From CAMDTE01 sp034679985 (GTDB lineage Bacteria > Bacteroidota > Bacteroidia > Flavobacteriales > Schleiferiaceae): a DNA stretch of 64,000 nt. Position numbers and translations under genes: made by a program. The stretch is taken from NCBI GenBank assembly GCA_034679985.1, contig JAXITR010000006.1:4764-68763 (forward strand), in the 5' to 3' direction. The notes below the pieces were generated by a model that saw only the letters and a program-made list of their open reading frames with translations, was not told the origin of the DNA and searched no databases. Below are positions 17,900-26,449 of this stretch, piece after piece; position 1 is the stretch's first letter; each line of letters starts with the position of its first letter.

Positions 17900-17981
17900 G
17901 GGGAGATACCGAAGCGGTTAAACGGGGCAGACTGTAAATCTGTTGGCTACGCCTACGTAGGTTCGAATCCTGCTCTCCCCA
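17900..17981 (+). tRNA. tRNA-Tyr (anticodon GTA)
   Basis: 82 bases with the long variable arm typical of class II tRNAs. Acceptor GGGGAGA/TCTCCCC, anticodon loop CTGTAAA, discriminator A. CCA is not encoded. Confidence 0.95.
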
Positions 17982-17994
17982 CAGTCGATTCATT

Positions 17995-18070
17995 GCGGAA
18001 GTAGCTCAGTTGGTAGAGCATCAGCCTTCCAAGCTGAGGGCCGCGGGTTCGAATCCCGTCTTCCGCTCCA
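17995..18070 (+). tRNA. tRNA-Gly (anticodon TCC)
   Basis: Acceptor GCGGAAG/CTTCCGC, anticodon loop CTTCCAA in stem TCAGC/GCTGA, T-arm GGTTCGAATCC. The bases after the discriminator read CCA, so this is the one tRNA here with an encoded 3' CCA. Confidence 0.95.
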
Positions 18071-18080
18071 GGATCGCACT

Positions 18081-18152
18081 GCCGATGTAGCTCAGGGGTA
18101 GAGCGTTTCCTTGGTAAGGAAAAGGTCGCGGGTTCAATTCCCGCCATTGGCT
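18081..18152 (+). tRNA. tRNA-Thr (anticodon GGT)
   Basis: 72 bases. Acceptor GCCGATG/CATTGGC (one G-T pair), anticodon loop TTGGTAA in stem TTTCC/GGAAA, T-arm GGTTCAATTCC. Lies 43 bases before tuf. Confidence 0.95.
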
Positions 18153-18195
18153 CAAAATTCATTCTCTCGGTTCAATTTCAATTAACTAAAACACC

Positions 18196-19383
18196 ATGGC
18201 AAAAGAGAATTTCGTGCGGAACAAACCGCACTTGAACGTCGGCACCATCGGTCACGTTGACCATGGCAAAACGACATTGACAGCTGCTATCACTACTGTG
18301 TTGGCTGACAAAGGCTTGTCTCAAAAGCGTTCGTTCGATTCGATCGACGCAGCTCCCGAAGAAAAGGAGCGTGGTATCACCATCAACACGGCACACGTGG
18401 AGTACGAGACGGCCAACCGTCACTACGCACACGTGGATTGCCCGGGTCACGCCGACTATGTGAAGAACATGGTAACGGGTGCTGCTCAGATGGACGGTGC
18501 GATCTTGGTAGTAGCTGCTACCGATGGTCCTATGCCCCAGACGCGCGAGCACATCTTGTTGGCTCGTCAGGTTGGTGTACCCCGCTTGGTAGTCTTCATG
18601 AACAAAGTGGACATGGTAGACGACGCCGAATTGTTGGAGTTGGTGGAAATGGAAATCCGCGATTTGTTGTCCTTCTACAAGTTCGACGGCGACAACACGC
18701 CTGTCATCCAAGGTTCTGCTTTGGGTGGTTTGAACGGCGAAGGCAAGTGGGTTGACAAGATCATGGAGCTCATGGACGCAGTTGACTCTTGGATTGAGGA
18801 GCCTATTCGCGACAACGAGAAGCCTTTCTTGATGCCTGTTGAGGACGTGTTCTCCATCACCGGTCGTGGAACGGTTGCAACCGGTCGTATCGAGACAGGT
18901 GTTGCCAACACGGCGGATCCTGTTGACATCATCGGTTTTGGTGACGAGAAAATGTCTTCTACCATCACGGGTGTTGAAATGTTCCGCAAGATCTTGGATC
19001 GTGGCGAAGCTGGTGACAACGTAGGTTTGTTGTTGCGCGGTGTGGACAAGGCGGCGATCCGTCGCGGTATGGTAATCTGCAAGCCAGGTTCCGTTAAGCC
19101 ACACAAAAAGTTCATGGCTGAGGTGTACATCTTGAAGAAAGAAGAAGGCGGTCGCCACACTCCTTTCCACAACAAGTACCGTCCGCAGTTCTACTTGCGT
19201 ACTACAGACGTAACCGGTGAGATCATGTTGCCTGCTGGTGTGGAGATGGTTATGCCCGGTGACAACTTGTCCATCGAGGTTAACTTGATCGCTCCTGTTG
19301 CGATCAGCAAAGGTCTTCGCTTCGCTATCCGCGAAGGTGGCCGCACCGTGGGTGCCGGTCAGGTGACGGAGATCATCGAGTAA
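18196..19383 (+). CDS. tuf: Elongation factor Tu
   Basis: 395 residues. Carries aminoacyl-tRNA to the ribosome using GTP. G1 motif GHVDHGKT at residues 18-25, the switch II DCPGHADYV, and the guanine-specificity motif NKVDMVDD are all present, followed by the two beta-barrel domains. It is transcribed after four tRNAs and followed by tRNA-Trp and secE, the standard Bacteroidota order. No other elongation factor gene is in the window. Confidence 0.99.
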   Translation: MAKENFVRNKPHLNVGTIGHVDHGKTTLTAAITTVLADKGLSQKRSFDSIDAAPEEKERGITINTAHVEYETANRHYAHVDCPGHADYVKNMVTGAAQMDGAILVVAATDGPMPQTREHILLARQVGVPRLVVFMNKVDMVDDAELLELVEMEIRDLLSFYKFDGDNTPVIQGSALGGLNGEGKWVDKIMELMDAVDSWIEEPIRDNEKPFLMPVEDVFSITGRGTVATGRIETGVANTADPVDIIGFGDEKMSSTITGVEMFRKILDRGEAGDNVGLLLRGVDKAAIRRGMVICKPGSVKPHKKFMAEVYILKKEEGGRHTPFHNKYRPQFYLRTTDVTGEIMLPAGVEMVMPGDNLSIEVNLIAPVAISKGLRFAIREGGRTVGAGQVTEIIE

Positions 19384-19403
19384 TTCACAGAATCAATGGT
19401 GAC

Positions 19404-19437
19404 AAGGTGTTCCGGGGTCAAACTCGGAGCACCTTTT
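19404..19437 (+). terminator. Hairpin after tuf
   Basis: Stem AAGGTG-T-TCCG with CGGA-G-CACCTT (one internal mismatch) followed by TTCCC. Short T-run, so probably partial termination ahead of tRNA-Trp and secE. Confidence 0.5.
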
Positions 19438-19444
19438 CCCACTT

Positions 19445-19515
19445 ACGGGTGTAGTTCAAGGGTAGAATAGAGGTCTCCAAAACCTTTGATGGGAGTTCGA
19501 ATCTCTCCACCCGTG
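19445..19515 (+). tRNA. tRNA-Trp (anticodon CCA)
   Basis: 71 bases. Acceptor ACGGGTG/CACCCGT, anticodon loop CTCCAAA in stem GAGGT/ACCTT, T-arm GAGTTCGAATCTC, discriminator G as usual for bacterial tRNA-Trp. Lies 18 bases before secE. Confidence 0.95.
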
Positions 19516-19533
19516 CTAGGCAAAACGATCGTT

Positions 19534-19728
19534 ATGGAAAAATTGAAAACCTACTTGCAGTCGTCCTACGAAGAATTCGCCAAGAACTCCACTTGGCCGA
19601 CGATGGCGGAACTACAGAAGAGTACCGTGTTGGTTATTGTGGCCTCCGTGGTTTTTTCTTTGGTCGTATTTGCCATGGATAAGTCGCTGGCAGGTGCATT
19701 GGATTTCTTGTATTCCCTGTTTGCGTAA
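19534..19728 (+). CDS. secE: Preprotein translocase subunit SecE
   Basis: 64 residues. The short SecE form: an amphipathic helix with the conserved NSTWPTMAELQKST motif, then one membrane helix (VLVIVASVVFSLVVFAMD). It clamps SecY in the inner membrane. The ATG at 19534 is chosen; an upstream in-frame start would run through tRNA-Trp. Followed by nusG after 15 bases, as in most bacteria. Confidence 0.95.
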   Translation: MEKLKTYLQSSYEEFAKNSTWPTMAELQKSTVLVIVASVVFSLVVFAMDKSLAGALDFLYSLFA

Positions 19729-19743
19729 GTCCCCCTATAAGAA

Positions 19744-20295
19744 ATGAGCGAGTCGGGTAAAAAATGGTATGTGGTTCGGGCCATCAGTGGCCAGGAGAAC
19801 AAGATCAAGTCCTACATTGAGAACGAAATGACTCGTATTGGGTTGTCGGACTTGATGGGACAAATCTTGGTTCCCACCGAGAAGGTGTACCAAATCCGCA
19901 ACGGCAAAAAGGTGCTCAAAGAGCGAAATTTTTTCCCGGGCTACATCATGGTGGAGTTAATCCTCACGGGTGAAGCAGTACACACCATCAAGAATGTTAC
20001 GGGTGTGATTGGTTTCTTGAGTGAAGCCAAGGGTGGTGAACCCACTCCCTTGCGTCAAAGCGAGGTCAATCGTATGCTCGGTAAAGTAGATGAATTGGCG
20101 GAAACGGCAGAGCACATTGCAGTGCCGTTTGTGATCGGTGAGTCTGTAAAAGTTATTGACGGTCCGTTCCGTGACTTTACGGGCACCGTTGAAAAGATTT
20201 TTGAAGAAAAGCGCAAAGTGGAGGTTACGGTTAAGATTTTTGGCCGCAAAACTCCGTTGGAGCTTGGATTCATGCAAGTAGAGAAAGAAGGATAA
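19744..20295 (+). CDS. nusG: Transcription termination/antitermination factor NusG
   Basis: 183 residues. The NGN domain opens with KKWYVVRAISGQENKIKSYIE, binds RNA polymerase and affects pausing. The C-terminal KOW domain (VIGESVKVIDGPFRDFTGTV) contacts ribosomal protein S10 or Rho. Standard position between secE and rplK. Confidence 0.97.
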   Translation: MSESGKKWYVVRAISGQENKIKSYIENEMTRIGLSDLMGQILVPTEKVYQIRNGKKVLKERNFFPGYIMVELILTGEAVHTIKNVTGVIGFLSEAKGGEPTPLRQSEVNRMLGKVDELAETAEHIAVPFVIGESVKVIDGPFRDFTGTVEKIFEEKRKVEVTVKIFGRKTPLELGFMQVEKEG

Positions 20296-20303
20296 CAACG
20301 GAC

Positions 20304-20358
20304 GGAATTCCCGTTGCGGTCACGAGTGGGCTTCCGACACGAGCGACCATTGAATTCC
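20304..20358 (+). promoter_or_regulatory. Structured leader before rplK-rplA (candidate L1 site)
   Basis: In the 93-base spacer before rplK, GGAATTC (20304-20310) can pair with GAATTCC (20352-20358), enclosing an inner GGTC/GACC pair (20318-20321 with 20345-20348). A hairpin here is in the right place for feedback control of rplKA by ribosomal protein L1. Its match to the known L1 RNA site is not demonstrated. Confidence 0.35.
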
Positions 20359-20388
20359 ACAGAGAGTTAACCACGTAAGAACAAAGAA

Positions 20389-20826
20389 ATGGCGAAAGAG
20401 GTAAGCGCAATGATCAAGCTGCAGGTTCGCGGTGGTGCTGCCAACCCTTCTCCTCCCGTAGGTCCGGCCTTGGGTGCGAAGGGGGTAAACATCATGGAAT
20501 TCTGCAAGCAGTTCAATGCACGCACACAAGAAAAGCAAGGAAAACTCTGCCCAGTAGTCATCACGGTTTACGCCGATAAGTCGTTTGATTTTATCGTCAA
20601 GAACCCGCCTGTACCCGTTCAGTTGTTGGAAGCTTCCAAACTGAAGAGTGGCTCTGCCATCCCCAACCGGACGAAAGTAGGTAAGGTAACCTGGGATCAA
20701 GTAAAGGCAATCGCTGAGGACAAAATGTCCGACTTGAACTGTTTCACCTTGGAATCTGCCATGAGTATGGTCGCCGGAACGGCGCGAAGCATGGGCATTA
20801 CCGTGACAGGCCAAAAGCCTAATTAA
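20389..20826 (+). CDS. rplK: Large ribosomal subunit protein uL11
   Basis: 145 residues. Binds the GTPase-associated region of 23S rRNA and supports factor binding. The proline-rich PSPPVGPALGAKGVNIMEFC motif at the N-terminus is diagnostic. First of rplK-rplA-rplJ-rplL, 20 bases before rplA. Confidence 0.98.
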   Translation: MAKEVSAMIKLQVRGGAANPSPPVGPALGAKGVNIMEFCKQFNARTQEKQGKLCPVVITVYADKSFDFIVKNPPVPVQLLEASKLKSGSAIPNRTKVGKVTWDQVKAIAEDKMSDLNCFTLESAMSMVAGTARSMGITVTGQKPN

Positions 20827-20845
20827 CCTGTAACACGACCGCATC

Positions 20846-21535
20846 ATGGCACAAGTGACTAAAAAACAGAAAGAAGCTGCAGCAAAGGTGGACATCACCA
20901 AGCAGTATGCTTTGTCCGACGCAACTGCGTTGGTGAAGAACGTGAGTACGACCAAATTTGACGGTTCCGTTGACTTGGCCGTACGTTTGGGTGTAGACCC
21001 CCGCAAGGCCAATCAAATGGTCCGCGGCGTGGTAAGTCTTCCCCACGGAACCGGTAAAACCGTGCGTGTTTTGGCTTTGGTAACTCCAGACAAGGAGGCA
21101 GAAGCAAAAGCAGCCGGTGCTGATTTTGTGGGCATGGACGAGTACTTGGACAAAATCAAGAACGGTTGGACCGACGTTGATGTCATCATCACGGTTCCTG
21201 CTGCTATGGGTAAGTTAGGACCGTTGGGCCGTATTTTGGGTCCACGCGGTTTGATGCCAAACCCGAAGACCGGTACCGTTACCATGGAAATTGGCAAAGC
21301 CGTTTCCGAAGTAAAAGCCGGTAAGATTGACTTCAAGGTGGATCGCTACGGTATTGTACACGCCAGCATCGGTCGTGTCTCTTTTGAGGCGGACAAGTTG
21401 CGTGAGAATGCCGAAGAGGTTCTGAAGACGTTGGTTCGCATGAAGCCGTCAGCGGCGAAAGGAACCTACATTAAGAGCATCTTCTTGAGCCCAACCATGG
21501 GTCCTGGAGTTGCTGTGGACACGAAAACCTTCTAA
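20846..21535 (+). CDS. rplA: Large ribosomal subunit protein uL1
   Basis: 229 residues. Forms the L1 stalk that helps deacylated tRNA leave the E site, and in many bacteria represses its own operon by binding the leader. Family motifs LGRILGPRGLMPNPKTGTV and the SFEADKLRENAEE stretch are present. Normal length. Confidence 0.98.
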   Translation: MAQVTKKQKEAAAKVDITKQYALSDATALVKNVSTTKFDGSVDLAVRLGVDPRKANQMVRGVVSLPHGTGKTVRVLALVTPDKEAEAKAAGADFVGMDEYLDKIKNGWTDVDVIITVPAAMGKLGPLGRILGPRGLMPNPKTGTVTMEIGKAVSEVKAGKIDFKVDRYGIVHASIGRVSFEADKLRENAEEVLKTLVRMKPSAAKGTYIKSIFLSPTMGPGVAVDTKTF

Positions 21536-21545
21536 TTGAATCCCC

Positions 21546-22070
21546 ATGACGAAAGAGCAAAAAAATCAAGCGATTGAGGAATTGGTGGGTGTGTTGGAAG
21601 GAACCAGCACGGTTTACTTGGCCGATATCGCCGGTCTGGACGCCGAATCTACCAGCAACTTGCGCCGCATGTGCGCCAAGCAGGGCATTCAGTTGTCCGT
21701 GGTGAAGAATACCTTGTTGAAAAAGGCCATGGAGCGTTCGTCAAAGAATTTTGACGACCTGTACGGCCAGCTTCACGGGAACACAAGCATCTTGATCGCC
21801 GAGCAGGGCAATGCCCCTGCGCGTTTGATCAAAGAATTCCGCAGAAGTTCGGATAAGCCCTTGTTGAAAGGTGCCTACATCGATGAAGCGGTATTCATTG
21901 GTGATGCCCAGCTCGAGGCATTGGCAACGTTGAAGTCACGCGAAGAAATGATCGGCGACATCATCTTGCTTTTGCAGAGCCCGGCCAAAAACGTCATCTC
22001 TGCTTTGCAGAGCGGCGCCGGCCAAAAAGTTGCGGGTCTTGTCAAGGCTTTGGAAGAACGCAACGCTTAA
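21546..22070 (+). CDS. rplJ: Large ribosomal subunit protein uL10
   Basis: 174 residues. Base of the L7/L12 stalk. The N-terminal domain has the conserved SVVKNTLLKKAMER region, and a C-terminal helix (about residues 135-172) binds L7/L12 dimers. Begins ten bases after rplA, so no separate L10 leader fits here. Confidence 0.97.
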   Translation: MTKEQKNQAIEELVGVLEGTSTVYLADIAGLDAESTSNLRRMCAKQGIQLSVVKNTLLKKAMERSSKNFDDLYGQLHGNTSILIAEQGNAPARLIKEFRRSSDKPLLKGAYIDEAVFIGDAQLEALATLKSREEMIGDIILLLQSPAKNVISALQSGAGQKVAGLVKALEERNA

Positions 22071-22130
22071 ACCTAGTACGCACTCAGCTTCCAACTGTTG
22101 CAATTTATTAAACGTTAAAAAATCCCTACA

Positions 22131-22508
22131 ATGGCGGATATCAAATCCCTCGGTGATGCTCTGGTGAACCTCACCGTTAAAGAAGTAAGTGAATTGGCGA
22201 ACTACCTGAAAGAGGAGTACAACATCGAGCCCGCAGCTGCTGCTGTAGCCGTTGCTGCTCCTGCTGCCGGTGCTGGTGCTGCCGCTGCTGAAGAGAAGAC
22301 CTCTTTCGACGTGATCTTGAAGGACGCAGGTGCCTCCAAGTTGGCTGTTGTTAAGTTGGTTAAAGAAATGACTGGTCTTGGTCTGAAAGAAGCTAAGGAT
22401 GCCGTTGACGGTGCTCCTGGCAAGATCAAGGAAGGCGTTTCCAAAGACGAAGCCGAAGCCCTCAAGAAGCAGCTTGAAGAAGCTGGGGCTGTGGTTGAGT
22501 TGGCGTAA
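22131..22508 (+). CDS. rplL: Large ribosomal subunit protein bL12 (L7/L12)
   Basis: 125 residues. The N-terminal dimerisation helices, an Ala-rich hinge (about residues 35-55), and the C-terminal factor-binding domain (FDVILKDAGASKLAVVKLVK, then GLGLKEAKDAVDGAP) are all standard. Followed by a hairpin before rpoB. Confidence 0.98.
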   Translation: MADIKSLGDALVNLTVKEVSELANYLKEEYNIEPAAAAVAVAAPAAGAGAAAAEEKTSFDVILKDAGASKLAVVKLVKEMTGLGLKEAKDAVDGAPGKIKEGVSKDEAEALKKQLEEAGAVVELA

Positions 22509-22527
22509 GCCACCCAACACCCTTCAC

Positions 22528-22572
22528 GGTTTAGGTCCTCGGGGCGTGCCCCGGGGCCTAAACCCTTTTTTG
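22528..22572 (+). terminator. Terminator/attenuator between rplL and rpoB
   Basis: Outer stem GGTTTAGG (22529-22536) with CCTAAACC (22557-22564), an inner GGGGC/GCCCC pairing, then TTTTTT (22566-22571). Positioned to lower rpoBC expression relative to the ribosomal protein genes. Confidence 0.8.
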
Positions 22573-22611
22573 CATTATTTCCATTCCTCCCTTTACTAAG
22601 CGGTGAGTTCC

Positions 22612-25600
22612 ATGGCGAAAGCAACCCCTCGGATTAATTTCTCGTCCACTATTGCGCCGGCAGACAGCCCGGACTTTCTGGACATCCAAATCAAGTCGTT
22701 CCGTGACTTTTTTCAAATCGAAACAAAGCCGGACGATCGAAAGCTCGAAGGACTTTTTAAAACCTTCGCAGAGAACTTCCCGATTACGGACTCCCGGAAT
22801 CAGTTTGTTCTGGAGTTTATCGACTACTTTGTCGATCCTCCACGCTACTCCGAAATGGAGTGCATTCAACGCGGATTGACCTTTAGCGTACCGCTGAAGG
22901 CCCGCCTAAAATTGTATTGTACCGATCCCGAACACGAGGACTTCGAGACCATCGTTCAGGACGTTTATTTGGGTACTATTCCCTATATGACCCCCCGCGG
23001 CACGTTCATCGTGAATGGCGCAGAGCGCGTGGTGGTTTCCCAGTTGCACCGTTCTCCAGGCGTATTCTTTGGCCAGAGCTACCACGCCAACGGCACGAAG
23101 TTGTACTCCGCTCGGATTATTCCTTTCAAGGGCAGCTGGATTGAATTTGCAACGGACATCAACAACGTGATGTACGCGTACATCGACCGGAAGAAGAAGT
23201 TGCCGGTGACAACGTTGTTCCGCGCAATCGGTTTTGAGCGCGACAAGGATATTTTGGAGATCTTCGGCTTGGCCGAGGAAGTTAAAGTTTCCAAGGCCGG
23301 TTTGAAGCGTGTGTTGGACCGCAAGTTGGCGGCGCGCGTGCTGAAATCTTGGCGTGAAGACTTCGTAGACGAGGATACCGGAGAAGTGGTGTCTATTGAG
23401 CGGAACGAGGTTATTTTGGAACGCGACACGGTTCTGGAAAAAGAGCACTTGGACATGATCCTGGAGGCTGATGTTCCGGCTATTTTGTTGCACAAGGACG
23501 ACGTAGAGGCTGGCGAATACGCCATCATCTACAACACCTTGCAGAAGGACCAAACGAATTCCGAGCGCGAGGCGGTGGAGTACATCTACCGTCAGTTGCG
23601 GAACGCAGAAGCGCCTGATGAAGAAACGGCTCGTGGCATTATCGACAAGTTGTTCTTCTCCGAGCAGCGTTACAACTTGGGCGACGTAGGTCGTTACCGG
23701 TTGAACCAAAAGTTGGGATTGAACATAGACAATTCGGTTCAGGTTCTGACCAAAGAAGACATCATTTCCATTGTTCGTTATTTGATTGAGTTGATCAATT
23801 CGAAGGCGGAAGTGGACGATATTGACCACTTGTCCAACCGTCGGGTACGCACGGTAGGTGAGCAGTTGGCCAATCAGTTTGGCGTTGGTCTTGCCCGTAT
23901 GGCTCGCACCATCCGTGAGCGCATGAACGTTCGCGACAACGAGGTGTTTACGCCGATTGATTTGATCAATGCAAAAACCCTGAGCTCCGTCATTAATTCG
24001 TTCTTTGGAACGAACCAGTTGAGCCAGTTCATGGACCAGACCAATCCGCTGGCGGAGATCACGCACAAGCGTCGTCTTTCTGCACTCGGACCTGGTGGTT
24101 TGAGCCGCGAGCGTGCCGGATTTGAGGTGCGTGACGTTCACTACACCCACTACGGACGTTTGTGCCCCATCGAGACGCCGGAAGGTCCAAACATCGGTTT
24201 GATCTCTTCCCTGTGCGTTTACGCGAAGGTGAATACCATGGGCTTCATCGAAACCCCTTATCGTAAGATCGAGGGCGGTAAAGTCAACTTGAAGGATGCG
24301 CCCGTTTACCTTTCTGCTGAGCAAGAGGAAAACCGCGTCATTGCTCAGGCCAACGCCGCTTTGAATGCGGACGGAACCTTTGTCAACCCGCGCGTAAAAG
24401 TTCGGGACGAAGGCGACTTCCCCATGATGGAACCCACGCAAATCGACATGATGGACGTGGCTCCGAACCAAATCGCTTCGATTTCCGCGTCGATGATTCC
24501 TTTCTTGGAGCACGACGACGCCAACCGAGCGTTGATGGGATCCAACATGATGCGTCAGGCCGTGCCTTTGTTGCGTCCTGAAGCCCCGATTGTTGGAACC
24601 GGCTTGGAGCAACAAGTGGCGCGTGATTCGCGCGTGTTGATCAACGCGGAAGGTCTGGGAACAGTTCAGTACGTGGATGCCAACGAAATCCATATTGCAT
24701 ACGACCGCACCGAGGAGGATACCCTGGTTAGCTTTGAAAGTAACGTAAAGGTGTATCCGTTGGTGAAGTTTTTGAAGACCAACCAAAGCACTACCATCAA
24801 CTTGCGCCCCATCGTTGTGAAGGGAGAGCGCGTGGAAGAAGGTCAGGTTCTTTGCGAAGGATACGCAACGCAAGGCGGGGAGTTGGCTTTGGGCCGCAAC
24901 CTGTTGGTAGCGTTCATGCCTTGGAAAGGATACAACTTTGAGGATGCTATCGTGATCAACGAGCGCGTAGTCCGCGAAGACATCTTCACTTCATTGCACA
25001 TCGATGAGTACTCTTTGGAAGTGCGCGACACCAAGTTGGGCATGGAAGAATTGACGGCGGATATTCCGAACGTCAGCGAAGAGGCTACTAAAGATTTGGA
25101 CGAGAACGGAATTGTTCGCGTGGGTGCGGAAATCAAGCCCGGCGATATTCTGATCGGCAAAATCACGCCGAAAGGCGAGAGCGACCCGTCTCCAGAAGAG
25201 AAGTTGTTGCGCGCCATCTTTGGCGAGAAGGCAGGCGACGTGAAAGACGCTTCATTGAAGGCTTCTCCATCTTTGAGTGGTGTGGTGATCGACAAGAAGT
25301 TGTTCAGCCGCAGTTTGAAGGACAAGAACCAACGCAAGAAGGACAAGGAAGAGTTGGAAACGCTCGAATTGGAATTTGCATCTCAGTTGGAGGTGTTGCG
25401 CGTGAATTTCTTGGATAAGTTGGGTCAGTTGGTTGCCGGCAAAACCAGCCAAGGCGTTACCAATGATTTGAACGAAGAAATCATCCCAAAAGGCACGAAG
25501 TTTACTCAAAAGGTGCTTAACGCCGTAGAGGACTACACCCACCTGACCGGTGGTGTTTGGACCACGGATGCCGATAAGAATATCTTGATCGACAAGTTGT

Positions 25601-26418
25601 TGCACAACTACAAAATCAAGGTAAGCGACCTTACTGGGGTGTACCGCCGCAAGAAGTTTACGATCAGCGTGGGCGATGAGTTGCCCGCCGGTATTGTGAA
25701 GTTGGCCAAGGTCACTGTAGCCAAGAAGCGCAAGCTGAAAGTGGGTGATAAGATGGCCGGACGCCACGGAAACAAGGGTATTGTGGCCAAAATCGTTCGC
25801 GAAGAGGACATGCCTTTCTTGGAGGACGGAACTCCGGTGGACATCGTCTTGAACCCGCTGGGTGTACCTTCCCGTATGAACATCGGTCAGATTTACGAGA
25901 CCGTATTGGGTTGGGCCGGCATGAAGCTGGACCGCAAGTACGCTACGCCTATTTTTGACGGAGCGTCTTTGGATCAAATTGGAACAGAGTTGGAAGACGC
26001 TGGCTTGCCGATGTACGGTCATACGCATTTGTACGATGGTGGAACGGGTGACCGTTTTGATCAGAAGGCAACCGTTGGTGTGATTTACATGCTGAAACTC
26101 GGCCACATGGTGGACGATAAGATGCACGCACGTTCAATTGGACCGTACTCGTTGATCACACAGCAGCCTTTGGGCGGTAAAGCTCAGTTCGGTGGACAGC
26201 GTTTTGGAGAAATGGAAGTGTGGGCGTTGGAGGCCTTTGGTGCATCCAACATCCTGCGCGAAATCCTGACCGTGAAGTCCGACGATGTGGTGGGCCGTGC
26301 CAAAACGTACGAAGCCATTGTGAAGGGCGATCGCATGCCAGAGCCGGGAATTCCAGAGTCGTTCAACGTATTGTTGCACGAACTTCAAGGTCTTGGCTTG
26401 AAAGTTTCCTTGGATTGA
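22612..26418 (+). CDS. rpoB: RNA polymerase subunit beta
   Basis: 1268 residues. The rifampicin-region sequence FFGTNQLSQFMDQTNPLAEI followed by THKRRLSALGPGGL is present and looks wild type. The C-terminal part has GDKMAGRHGNKGIVA and GKAQFGGQRFGEMEVWALEA, typical of beta. The Bacteroidota start MAKATPRINFSS at ATG 22612 is preferred over GTG 22603. rpoC follows within 31 bases. Confidence 0.99.
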   Translation: MAKATPRINFSSTIAPADSPDFLDIQIKSFRDFFQIETKPDDRKLEGLFKTFAENFPITDSRNQFVLEFIDYFVDPPRYSEMECIQRGLTFSVPLKARLKLYCTDPEHEDFETIVQDVYLGTIPYMTPRGTFIVNGAERVVVSQLHRSPGVFFGQSYHANGTKLYSARIIPFKGSWIEFATDINNVMYAYIDRKKKLPVTTLFRAIGFERDKDILEIFGLAEEVKVSKAGLKRVLDRKLAARVLKSWREDFVDEDTGEVVSIERNEVILERDTVLEKEHLDMILEADVPAILLHKDDVEAGEYAIIYNTLQKDQTNSEREAVEYIYRQLRNAEAPDEETARGIIDKLFFSEQRYNLGDVGRYRLNQKLGLNIDNSVQVLTKEDIISIVRYLIELINSKAEVDDIDHLSNRRVRTVGEQLANQFGVGLARMARTIRERMNVRDNEVFTPIDLINAKTLSSVINSFFGTNQLSQFMDQTNPLAEITHKRRLSALGPGGLSRERAGFEVRDVHYTHYGRLCPIETPEGPNIGLISSLCVYAKVNTMGFIETPYRKIEGGKVNLKDAPVYLSAEQEENRVIAQANAALNADGTFVNPRVKVRDEGDFPMMEPTQIDMMDVAPNQIASISASMIPFLEHDDANRALMGSNMMRQAVPLLRPEAPIVGTGLEQQVARDSRVLINAEGLGTVQYVDANEIHIAYDRTEEDTLVSFESNVKVYPLVKFLKTNQSTTINLRPIVVKGERVEEGQVLCEGYATQGGELALGRNLLVAFMPWKGYNFEDAIVINERVVREDIFTSLHIDEYSLEVRDTKLGMEELTADIPNVSEEATKDLDENGIVRVGAEIKPGDILIGKITPKGESDPSPEEKLLRAIFGEKAGDVKDASLKASPSLSGVVIDKKLFSRSLKDKNQRKKDKEELETLELEFASQLEVLRVNFLDKLGQLVAGKTSQGVTNDLNEEIIPKGTKFTQKVLNAVEDYTHLTGGVWTTDADKNILIDKLLHNYKIKVSDLTGVYRRKKFTISVGDELPAGIVKLAKVTVAKKRKLKVGDKMAGRHGNKGIVAKIVREEDMPFLEDGTPVDIVLNPLGVPSRMNIGQIYETVLGWAGMKLDRKYATPIFDGASLDQIGTELEDAGLPMYGHTHLYDGGTGDRFDQKATVGVIYMLKLGHMVDDKMHARSIGPYSLITQQPLGGKAQFGGQRFGEMEVWALEAFGASNILREILTVKSDDVVGRAKTYEAIVKGDRMPEPGIPESFNVLLHELQGLGLKVSLD

Positions 26419-26449
26419 ACGCTTGAACGAAGAAAATAAAAGCATTCCT

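Noticed and set aside
22906..24873. 655-residue open frame on the minus strand inside rpoB
   Set aside because: It lies antisense to highly conserved rpoB coding sequence, has no recognisable motif, and arises from codon bias at third positions.
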